A DNA stretch of 64,000 nucleotides. Source: Pyrus communis. Taxonomy: Eukaryota; Streptophyta; Magnoliopsida; Rosales; Rosaceae. The first letter of the stretch is position 1. Each line of letters begins with the position of its first letter. The stretch spans positions 13,575,259 through 13,639,258 of the forward strand of contig NC_084819.1 in the NCBI RefSeq assembly GCF_963583255.1. Reading direction: 5' to 3'. Shown piece by piece: positions 1 to 9,563 of this stretch. Position numbers and translations under genes: made by a program. A model generated the notes under the pieces. It saw nothing but the letters and a program-made list of their open reading frames with translations, had not been told where the DNA came from and did no database searches.

Positions 1-299
1 CATTTACAAGAGAAAACCCAACTCTTGGTAGAAACGGCACTCATTCTTATGTTCATATAGGTGAGGTTCCTTCGCATGTCCCTGTTACTATAGACATAAC
101 TATAAATAACCTCATTAAGAGATAAAACTCATCCTCCTAAACGTAGTAGTCTTGCACTGATCATCCTAGAATGAGTTATATATTAATTTTCAGCGCTTTC
201 ACAACCACTTAACAATAACTCGTTATTACCCATTAAACTTTTAAACTAGTGATGTTATAGACAAAGTCGGGTTACCATTATTGGTGGCTAATTTCCAGT

Positions 300-1830
300 A
301 AAGGGTTTTAGCCCCATTCTAATAGATGTACTAACTACCAAAGCTCTTGAAGGTGCTGTCATTAACGGATCCGCCAAGTTATTACTTGATTTAGCATAAA
401 TAATATGTCTAGACTTTCCATTGTATACCTTATTGCATGCTTTAGACAAAAGTAGCCTCACTGTCACAGTATAAAGAAATGGATGGCATTGGTTGTGGCC
501 ACAACTCTATTTTCAATAACAAATTTCTAATCTATTCCGCTTCTTTACCTGCTGCCACTAATGCTATGAATTCAGATTCCATAATTGAATGTGCTATACA
601 TGTTTGCTTCTTCGAAACCCAAGAAATTGCTCCTCCGACAATTGTAAAAATCCACCCTGATGTAGACTTATTATCATTAGCACTTGTTATCCAACTTGCA
701 TCTGAATAACCTTCAAGTATTGTTGGAAACTTGGAGTAAGTTAAACTTAGGTTAATAGTTCTTTTAAGATAACCAAAAATTCTATTTATTGCTTTCCAAT
801 GAGCAGTGCATGGATGACTACTGTATCTAGAAAATTTGCTTACTGCAAATGCAATATTTGGCCTGGTACAATGCATGGCATACATTACACTTTCGATTAC
901 ACTAGCATACTTAAGTTGTGCAACAGACCTACAAGAATTATTAAGCAAAGTTTCACTAGGGTCATAAGGGGTATTTACTTTTTTTATTTGTAGATGCTTA
1001 AACTTAAGAAGCAATTTTTCTATATAATGTGACTGACACAAAGTGTAACCCCTACTATGCTTCTTTACTTTAATTCCCAAGATAGTATCTACTTCCTTCA
1101 AGTCCTTCATCTTAAATTTTGAATTTAGATACTCTTTAGTTTCAGATACACCTTTCATGTTTGTACCAAAAATTAGCAAGTTATCGACATATAAACATAT
1201 AATAACACCATAATCATTTGTGAATTTACAGTATATGCATTTATCAGCACTGTTATGTCTAAATCCATATGATAAAATGACAAAATCAAACTTTTCATGC
1301 CATTGTTTTGGTGCTTGCTTCAATCCATATAACGACTTTACTAATTTACAAACCTTCTTTTCATTCCTAGGGAGAACAAACCCTTCTGGTTGTTCCATAT
1401 AGACTTCTTCATCTAAATCACCATTTAAAAAAATCGTTTTCACATCCATTTGATGTACATGCAAATTATATAAAGATGCCAATGCAAACAATATTCTAAT
1501 TGATGTGTGCCTAACTACTGGTGCATATGTATCGAAATAGTCTATTCCCTTGTTCTGCTTAAAACCTTTGGCAACCAGCCTGACTTTAAATGTCTGAATA
1601 GACCCATTTGTATTGTGTTTTCTTGTACATACCCACTCACAACCTATTGCTTTTGATCCTTGGGGCAAGTCTACTAAAACCCATGTCTGATTAAATATTA
1701 ATGATTCAAATTCATCATCTATAGCCTCTTTCCAAAAGGCTGCATCTCTTGAAGTCAATGATTCGCTTTGACTTTTAGGATCATCCTCAACATTCAACAA
1801 TATGAGTATTTTCTTAAGAATTTTTGTTCT
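300..1830 (-). pseudogene. copia reverse transcriptase and RNase H remnant
   Basis: A 422-residue open stretch (1800 down to 532) carries the copia RT: the DVKT.FLNG block, the SLYGLKQAP block and the active-site segment. The expected YVDD motif reads YVDN here (about 1190), so one catalytic aspartate is replaced. RNase H follows (GYSDASW, STSGW, then the SKKQ.. and ESEF motifs). The rest of RNase H, from 532 down to about 300, is still recognisable (NNLADPL then a GMGLKP-like end) but contains stops and frame changes. The reaction would be copying element RNA into cDNA and degrading the RNA template. This copy is judged dead from the YVDN change and the frame breaks. Confidence 0.88.
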
Positions 1831-2029
1831 ATTTCCTTCAACTAAAAATATAATAGATTGAGAGGAAATAAAATAAGTGCTTAGAGTCTTTTCTTTTCTA
1901 ACCCTTTGGCTTTTCCTTGGTTCATTATTCAGACTGTTTCTTTTCTCACCTTGAGAATGATTAGTAGCCGGATTAGAGAAAGGTGTTTGATCATTCTCTT
2001 TTCTATAAATTCAACATCTCTAGACTCAA

Positions 2030-3210
2030 CTATTGTATTTGAGTCAAAATTAAGCAACCTATATGCCTTTGAATTTTCTCCATAACTACAAATATGCTTT
2101 TAATTCCTCTTGGACCCAACTTGGATCTCTTAGGATTGAGTGCCTTATAAAAAGCTACATAACCCCATACTCTCATATATGACAAATTTGGTTTTCTTCC
2201 TTTCCAAATTTCATATGGTGATACATGTGTCTTCGTAGATGTAATTCTATTGTGTATATGGCATGTAGTAAACAATGCTTCACCCCATAAATATTTTGGA
2301 GTATTAGCATTGATCATCATAGAATTAATCATTTCAGTGAGTGTCCTATTTTTTCTTTCTGCCAAACCATTTTGTTGTGGTGTATAGGGTGCAGTTCTTT
2401 GATGTGTAACACCATGCTCTTCACAAAAATACCAAATTCATGTGAAAAATATTCACCACCTCTATCACTATGAAGACATTTAATTTTCTTTCCTTTTTGG
2501 TTTTCAACTTCAGCTTTATAGCACTTAAAACACTCAAAAGCTTCATCTTTATTAGACAATAAATAAACATAAGTGAACTTAGAACAATCATCTATAAATG
2601 TGATAAAATATCTTTTTCCTCCTCCTGTTAAAATACCATTGAATTCACATATGTCAGAATGTATTAAGTCTAATAAATTTGTATTTCTTTCGGCAGTTGG
2701 AAAAGGTTTCTTAGTCATTTTCGCTTGAATACATATTTCACATTTATCATTATAATCATCATTACAAGCAATTAAATCAAGTGTGCGCATGTATTTTAAA
2801 GATCTAAAATTTATATGTGCTAAACGTAAATGTTATAAATGAGAGGAAGATTCAACAATATAAGCAGAAGAATTCACTTTATTATTAATACTTAGTTTGA
2901 ACATCCCATCACAAAAATACCCTTTCCCAACAAACATTTCATTTTTCGACAACTTGTTGAACTCTAGAACAGTCTTTATACCGTTCTTACATAATAGATT
3001 TGTAGACACAAAATTCTTTCTAATTTCTAGAACATGCAGTATATTAAGCACCGTCAATTTCTTCCCAGAAGTAAACTGAAGTTCAACGGTTCATTTTCTT
3101 GGAACTTTGGCAGAATTATGATTCCCCATTAAAACCTCTTAATTGTCCGTTGATGCTTCATATGTCTTGAATTGTGCCTTGTCATTGCACACATGTATAG
3201 TAGCCCTTGA
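2030..3210 (-). pseudogene. copia integrase and pre-integrase/protease-side remnant
   Basis: From 3057 to 2833 there is a pre-integrase segment (LHVLEIRKN.VS, then MFVGKGYF). From 2790 to 2030 there is the integrase core: the CIQAKMTKKPF end of the zinc-binding region, the first acidic block (HSDICEFNG), FIDDCSKFTYVY, HSDRGGEY, and then the AERKNRTL.EM region. A frameshift lies near 2365-2400, where the conserved PYTPQQNG stretch changes frame. The enzyme would insert element cDNA into the genome. The fragment order and orientation match the neighbouring RT and gag parts, so this is one element and not several. Confidence 0.87.
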
Positions 3211-3219
3211 GTTGAGCCA

Positions 3220-5076
3220 CTAATCGGAAGATTTTATTGCTGTTGTCATATTTAGTTCGGTAATCATGCCAATATGCATCATTGGTACCACTGCAACAAT
3301 GCTATCAATTCCAGAGTTTTTCACCATATTTGTGCTGTTGGTCTTATTGGCATATTCCTCACTTGCTTTTGTGTCTACAATCACGAATGTAATGGCCTTT
3401 CTTTCCACAATGGTAGCAGACACCATTTGCATTCTTTTGATTGTTATTGGAATTGGTTTTCTTAAACTTCCCATTGTCAATTTTGACTTTGAAGTTCTTT
3501 TTATATTTGTTTCCTTCGATAATATGAACTTTAGAGGAATCTTGATTTGCAAAATTCTTATCACGATTTCGAATTTCCTCTTCAATTTGAATACCCTTTT
3601 GCAAATCCTCTCAAACTAATATCTTCCACCATGTGTAGAAGTTTCTTTCCATAGTTATGCCATGTTTGGGATAATTTTGCCATAATAGCCCCAACTATAA
3701 TAGGATCCGGAATAACTATTTTAAGTTCACGAAGCTTTGAGACCAAGACCAATAATTCATGAACTTGGTATAGGATGAGTTTGTTATCAAACATAGTGAA
3801 TTCATAATATTTGAACATTAAAAATTTATCGGTACCTATTTTCTCCATTGTGTACTTGTGTTCAATTGCTTCCCAAATTTTATTTGGAGATTGAATGTGT
3901 GCGTACATGTCATATAAGCGATCAGATAATGTGCCCAAGATGTGTCCTCGACATACCAATTCATCTTCTTCACGCTTCTTTCGATCAACAACTATTTTGT
4001 CCAAGTCTTTGTCACTTGGTTCACGAATATGCTCCAATTTCGGGTCCAACACATATATGACATTTAGAACAGTAAGCATGAAACGCATCTTGTCCTTCCA
4101 TCGGGTGAAGTTTGATCCATCAAATTTGTCTAGCTTGTAGACATCTTAATTGATAATCTTCAAAGCCATGTTATCAGCAGGGCCGTCTCTAAGATTTCAG
4201 GGGCCCTGTGCGAAATTCATAAAAAGGGCCTTTCTTATAAAGCCATCTTTTATATTTCAAATATGATCAGAATAAAATTATAGTAAGTATGAACAATGAA
4301 ACCTGATAGTCCGTAATGTGTGTGCGTCTAGCGATTTTTTGTGACTCATTTTCTCTTGATTTTGCCCTGAAAAGTACAAAAGAAAAAAAAAAATCATTAT
4401 AGATGAGAAATACCTGAATCTTCAAATTTCAAGTCAATATACTTAAATTAGTAAATATATTACTTTGATCGAAGTCTACATCACTCTAATCAGTTGAATT
4501 GTCTTCATGATTTGGAAGTTTCTCTTCAATTTCATAAATTTATAAATTAGGGTTTAATAATTTGTGGGAAATATAACAATGGGACGAAGAGAGAATGGGA
4601 AGTAGACTGGGACACTGGAGACAACGTCTAGAATTCTAACTTCTGGTGCTCTGATAGTCTGGTGTGAAAGAATAAAAAAAAAAGAAAAAAAAAAAGGAAG
4701 CAGCGATTAGACTTTGGCTTGATAGAACAAGTTTGAGTCTTTGAATTGTTTGCCTCGATTAGTGGAGTTCTCCACTTTTAATTGATTAGCTTTGCCCTTT
4801 TGTTTTTTTTTGGCTAGACTAGCTTTGCCCTTTGTTAATTATTATCTTATATAATTTGCGTACAAATTTTAGGTCGTAGTCTGATGGCTTTTTGGGGCCC
4901 ATCAAATATATATATATATATTTTATTTGATTAGTATTTCTATATAATATTATTTTATATATTATTATATTCAATATAAAAATATTTTTGGGAGCCCCCA
5001 AAATTTTGGGGCCCTGTGCAATAGAACCGGTTGCACTCCCCAAAAGCCGGCTCTGGTTATCAAACTTGTTCTCCAT
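3220..5076 (-). pseudogene. copia gag (UBN2 type) split by a hAT-like insertion
   Basis: The gag starts at 5076 with MENKFDN. It is interrupted at 5055-4178 by a nested transposon and resumes with a stretch containing DKFDGSNFTRWKDKM, a UBN2-type gag N-terminus. Residues at 4088-3582 carry the WEAIEHKY helix region. The CCHC zinc knuckle (CYHCGKKGHYIRDC) is at about 3420-3370. A stop lies just after the insertion site (about 4150) and the zinc-knuckle part is in another frame, so the gene is dead. The protein would form the virus-like particle that packages element RNA. Confidence 0.85.
4178..5055. mobile_element. hAT-like non-autonomous DNA transposon nested in copia gag
   Basis: The left end is CAGGGCCGTCTCTA and the right end, read inward, is CAGAGCCGGCTTTT: imperfect terminal inverted repeats starting with CAG. 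The flanks are GTTATCAG (4170-4177) and GTTATCAA (5056-5063), an 8-bp target-site duplication with one mismatch. An 8-bp TSD and a CAGgGCCGgCT-type end are typical of hAT elements. Removing the insert makes the flanking gag sequence continuous. The 878-bp interior has no transposase, a GGGGCCCTGTG motif near both ends and AT-rich stretches. Confidence 0.85.
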
Positions 5077-5079
5077 AAC

Positions 5080-5742
5080 GATAATAACACTTTAAGATTG
5101 TTCTAGAAAATGTAGAAATATAGAGAATAATCCGAATGATGACTTTGAGGTACGACTTGAATCGTTTCCTTAAAATGTTATTTGCCCCCACTTGAATGAG
5201 TTTGCTAAAGGGTTCTTGGCAAATTACTTCCAGGATACAACAAAGTATGGACTATTTGATTAGCAAAACCGAATTGTATTCCCTTAGAAATAACTAGAAA
5301 GAAATTGTATGAATGTGATGGAGAGAAAAGAGAGCAAGAAATGTAGAAACAAATTTCTGAAATTGTGTGTGAAACATTATGCCACAATTGGTGTTTATAG
5401 GCATGAAGACACCCATTCATTGAGTCATTTCATTTAATTGAAGATATACAACTCTTCTTAAAAGTGTTGATCCAAAAGACATGTCTTCTATTTAGAATTT
5501 TCAGAAAATAAATATTGACTAATTATATATTTTAATTCTACTCATACAATTTGAGTAATCATCATGTCCTTTAACCAAAACTTGCAACCATTCAAAAAAT
5601 ATACAACCCTAAAGGGTTGAATAAAACACAACCTTTTGTAAGGTTGATGCCCTTTCTGCACACACACATGCTGCACAACGCAGCCAAATAATAATAATAA
5701 TAATAATAATAATTTATATATTTATTATTGAAATCTCTAACA
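5080..5742 (-). repeat. 5' LTR region of the copia element (inner border unresolved)
   Basis: The outer end is the TG of TGTTAGAGATTTC at 5742 on the minus strand. A TATA-like TATAAACACC at 5400-5391 (minus strand) would be the element promoter. A (TAA)n microsatellite at 5688-5712 lies close to the outer edge. I could not identify the inner CA and primer-binding site, so the boundary near gag (5076) is approximate and includes the untranslated leader. Confidence 0.6.
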
Positions 5743-6281
5743 CTTCCGACTATGTCAAAGGGATTGACGGCAATGGAGGTTCAACCCCTGGCAATACGAA
5801 GACTTGGCTAGTTGCTGCATGTCAGGTGCATGGTGTGATTGTTTTCGCCAGTCAGTGTCATGACGACAGAATTATAAGGCAAAAATAATTTCCGCACACC
5901 TTTTTTTTTTTTTTCCTTATCCACAAAGACGAATAGGCTTTTCCGGATATGACATTGAGATGTGTTGTGGTATATATCTTTAGCTGATATCGTTTTTCGT
6001 GAATAGCAGTAGCTCAAAAGTTGGATAGAATATTTTCTACAAATTTAATAGTATATATTACACGTGTAAGACAGTGAGCTACTTCCAAAGTTCTTGGCGA
6101 TGTAGCCGTTTTATCAGAGAAGCATTAGGGTTTGTCTTTTGAGATGTCTGATGCGAAAAAGAGGTGAGAAAGTGGTGGGGGTGGCAATGCTTTCTTTCTC
6201 TTTCAGTTTCTCCTTCCTGTAACTTCGTTCTCTCTCAATAGACCCTTTCAGACTTTTGTTTTCATCACTTGGTCCTCCCTT

Positions 6282-6317
<36 letters not shown>

Positions 6318-7637
6318 CACAAAAAATGAGGCCTCCCTTATCCCCTAACTTATCGTTCTTTTGCCTTAATTTGTGTGCTTGATTGGACCTCATTTTACTG
6401 CAAATTTTAATGTGGATTTAGGGTTTAATTAGTGTTTACTGAATTTTTGGTTTGTACTAAATGATTGGATATGCCTTTTCTGTCTAAAAGGGATGCCAAA
6501 GTAGCTTTCATGTCATAAATTTTGCCCAACAAACATATTTTCCTTCATATTTCGTTGGGGTTTTGATTGGTTTGGCAACCATCTGTTGCTCTTTTTTTGG
6601 ACTCCAAATTTTACCCACGAGTCCTCAATGTATAATATAATTAGCTTAGGTTCACTCGATAAAATTCTTTAAATCAGAGCACATTCCGCTATTAGATTTA
6701 ACAATATTCTATGTCATATATTGATATACTTTAAAGCTTCTGATTGTGCGTATTGAGTTTCTTGAAACTTTCATATGATAAACCATTCTTCTAACTTTTT
6801 AAAAAGAGCGGTCAAGTTTATCTATGACATGTGAACTACCACTTTTACGCATATTGATAATTGTAAGGTAGAAAAGTGAGCATTATCAATAACATCAAAG
6901 CATCATTGGCGATATAACACCATTTATTCCTTTTATATTTTTGTAGGAAAATATTTTATTTATAAAATATCTTAAAATTTACGTTGGATAGTCATCACAA
7001 TCAATCCACAACCTAATTCTAAAATAAAAAACAAAAACACAATTTTTAAGTACACGATACGCTGAATGAATATAATCATATATATGCAACAACAATACTA
7101 ACATTAATTAACAATAAGGCTTTAGCTTGTTGTTATTTTTTTTTCATTTTTGACAAACGATAGCGTTAGTAGATTAAATTGTTAATTGTTAAGAAAGATG
7201 ATCGAATCTACACTACGAATACAGGTTATAATTAATTTTCAGTAAATATCACTAATTGATTTTATAAATTGAAGTTTTACCCATTTTCTTCCCTTTTTTT
7301 TTCCTTTCTTTTTGGGTAAATGAAGTTTTACCCATATTTGTTTCTACACATGATTGGTTGGTCAGACAAAGAACGTGGAAGTCGGAGCAAGTGCAGCAAT
7401 GGTCTCCCCCACACGTACAGTAATTTTGAAAGTACAAATTTATCCCAAAGACATGTTTTTATGTGAACGAGATAAGATTTTAACCCAGGAATTCGGAGAC
7501 AGTTACACGTGTCGAAGACACAAGTGATGTGGCTCAGACGTTGGAACTGGTCCAAAGAGGTTTTGGTTAACCAGTGTAGCCGGTAAACCCCCGCCAGTTA
7601 CCGGTTGGCTCTGAATTATGGGGACGAGGCTCAAAAC
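5743..7637. other. intergenic region between the copia element and the TRP gene
   Basis: No convincing coding sequence was found. A (CT)n tract lies at 6284-6315; it produces the spurious RERERE reading frame on the minus strand. The sequence is AT-rich with several homopolymer T runs. The upstream promoter of the TRP gene must lie in its right half. Confidence 0.6.
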
Positions 7638-7737
7638 TTTATAAACAGTTTCGGGGGGTTTAAGAAACAAAAAAGAAAGCTGGGTGGTTTTTGTGGGGGT
7701 TTTTGGTGATCCGACACGGACAGACCCATTTCCGTAG
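7638..7737 (+). promoter_or_regulatory. putative TATA box and first 5'UTR exon of the TRP gene
   Basis: A TTTATAAACA box sits at 7638-7647. It is followed by a purine-rich leader ending in a good donor, GTAG|GTGAGAAT (exon end 7737). Later leader exons are suggested at 8270-8349 (acceptor TTTTTGCAG, donor CC|GTAAGC) and from 9508 (acceptor ATTGCAG). These exons are inferred from splice-site quality only. RNA reads are needed to confirm the transcription start. Confidence 0.5.
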
Positions 7738-8320
7738 GTGAGAATATTTGTGTTTTTAGACACCGATTATTGTGGCCTTTTTGTGAAGAAACAAGTATGA
7801 TTCTCTCTTTTGGTGCAGAGTTTTTTGTTTCGTTGATGAATTTTGGATGGGTGTTTTTCTTCATGAAAAGGAAAATCCAGATCAGATTTTTGCATTTATT
7901 TTTGTAGAATCTAGGATTTTTGTGTGTGTTAAATTTTTTGTTTAATTTTGTTTCCTCTGATGTGTTTTTGTACGTTTGCACATTTGAATTTCTTGGAATT
8001 TTTGTCTTCCTATTCATTTTAAAATATATGAATTCTATGGAAGTCTCTCTCTCCATATAAATTATGGTTTTCGAGACCTGAGCCAAGTTGGCTAAAACAT
8101 GAAAGTATATAGAATATCGCTCAAATAAAAGATATGTATATATAATTTTATGATCTGCCATTTTACATTCTGTCAGGGTTTAACATTTTGGTTTCCTGCT
8201 GTTTTATTAAAATATTTACATCAATATATATTTTTTATTGTTGTTTGAATACGAAAATGGTTTTTGCAGAAACTGAGGTTTCCAGATCAGGCTCAAGTTA
8301 TTATATTATTGTACTTTGAA

Positions 8321-9560
8321 ATGGAGGTTTTCCAACTGCCCTTTTACCCGTAAGCCTTCTTCACCCTTTCAACTGTCAACCTTCTTTTCTGCATTGATGC
8401 ATTTATGCATTTGATTTACTTTTTTATTATTTTTATATATTATAGGATTATATTTATGTCCTATATTTAATTCTTCTTACCATTCCTTGGATTTTGACGA
8501 TCAGGAAGTATTAAATAACATGTTTGGTAAAGAATTAAAACTGCATTGAACCTGTGAACTGCTAAAAAGTTAGAGGCTTAATTTGATTGATAGCCCGTGG
8601 TGATAGAATAGTCGAAAGATAGTACTGTGGTAAAAAATATTAGAATCTAAACTTCTGTAGTGAGGTCTGTTAGGATTTAGATCCAAAATTGCAAGTTTTG
8701 TTAACTCTCTGTTAATTGTTAGCACGTGAGCGTTACATCTGGCTAAAAAGATAAAATTAGCCTCACATGTGAGCTTCACGTGCTAACAAATAAAAAGAGT
8801 TCCATTTTAGCCTCACATGCTCACGTGCTAACAATTAACGGAGTGGTGTTGGAACTTTTAATTTTGAACCTAAATCCTAATGGATTTCACTACGAAGGCT
8901 GTCTTTCGACTACCTATCACCACGGGGACTAATAACCCAATTAGGCCAAAGTTAAATGAAAAAATTCCCAGAGTATAATTTTAATTACAAAAATAAAGGA
9001 GAGGAAAGCAGGAAAACTACATTTGCTTGGACAGAATTTGTGGAATTTATTTTAACTGTGATCTTCTGTTGTTCAATCTGTTGAATTGTGCTTTTCTTGG
9101 TTGAATTGGTCCCGAAATTAGTCTTTCAGAGCTCAATTTGGCTTTAAAAAGTTGGGTTTTGCAGCAATTGGTACAACCAGGATCATATAAGAACTTATCT
9201 ACATTATATCAGTGTTGTTAAAGGAATAGTATGATTCGTTTGATATATTTGTCTTAGTGTTCTTGGTCAATTTCCTCTTAAACTGAGACGATATTGGAAC
9301 GTCACAAAAACCTGTGCCTATATTGGGAGTGTTATATGCTGGTCAACTGGTGTGGTCATTTTTCTTCTGCACATGCATTTGATGCAGGAATTTCCTGGCT
9401 GCTAATTTGCTATTTCTTTTGTCTCCAGTTTCTGTATATATCATGATTGAATGCAGATGCGAATATCAAGTCATTACGCTTATCAATGTTTTTTGATCGT
9501 ATTGCAGCGGTGGTTGTGACTTTTAGCAGATGACTCTTTGCACTTGTTATGAATGTCTGA
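8321..9560 (+). promoter_or_regulatory. upstream AUGs in the TRP leader, including a spliced 15-codon uORF
   Basis: If the leader splices 8349 to 9508, the ATG at 8321 opens a 15-codon uORF (MEVFQLPFYPGGCDF) ending with TAG at 9524-9526. A second uORF of three codons (ATG 9549, TGA 9558-9560) ends three bases before the main start. A third ATG at 9553 is out of frame with the main CDS and runs past it. Several uAUGs just before the main AUG usually lower translation. That effect is inferred, not shown. Confidence 0.45.
8573..8947. mobile_element. palindromic MITE in the 5'UTR intron of the TRP gene
   Basis: The left arm (GGCTTAATTTG...CGTGGTGATAG...GTCGAAAGA) is matched inverted by the right arm (TCTTTCGAC...CTATCACCACG...CCAATTAGGCC). 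The arms extend more than 100 bp and nearly meet. AAAGTTA flanks both ends (8566-8572 and 8948-8954), giving a target-site duplication of 7-8 bp that fits a hAT- or Mutator-derived MITE. It has no coding capacity. Three CACGTG hexamers lie inside, near 8723, 8777 and 8822. Confidence 0.82.
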
Positions 9561-9563
9561 GAT

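Larger units (their letters stand above)
1..5742 (-). mobile_element. Ty1/copia LTR retrotransposon, decayed, 3' LTR outside window
   Basis: Read on the minus strand, the order is LTR-like start, gag with a CCHC knuckle, a protease/pre-integrase region, integrase, reverse transcriptase, RNase H. This is the copia order. The 5' LTR begins at 5742 with TGTTAGAGATTTC. The RNase H C-terminus ends near 300, and 1-300 is the spacer before the 3' LTR, which lies off the left edge. The coding region is broken by many frameshifts and stops, and a second transposon sits inside gag (4178-5055), so the copy cannot be autonomous. No primer-binding site could be recognised between the LTR and gag. Neither TSD nor LTR divergence can be measured in this window. 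Confidence 0.9.

Noticed and set aside
479..709. 76-codon + strand ORF over the RT region
   Set aside because: Antisense shadow of the copia RT/RNase H frame; no independent features.
6114..6320. 68-codon - strand ORF starting with Arg-Glu repeats
   Set aside because: Produced by the (CT)n microsatellite at 6284-6315; no domain and no supporting structure.
7631..8161. 176-codon - strand ORF in the TRP leader intron
   Set aside because: Composition is Lys/Asn/Phe-rich as expected from AT-rich intron DNA; no motif, and it overlaps the putative promoter and first leader exon on the other strand.
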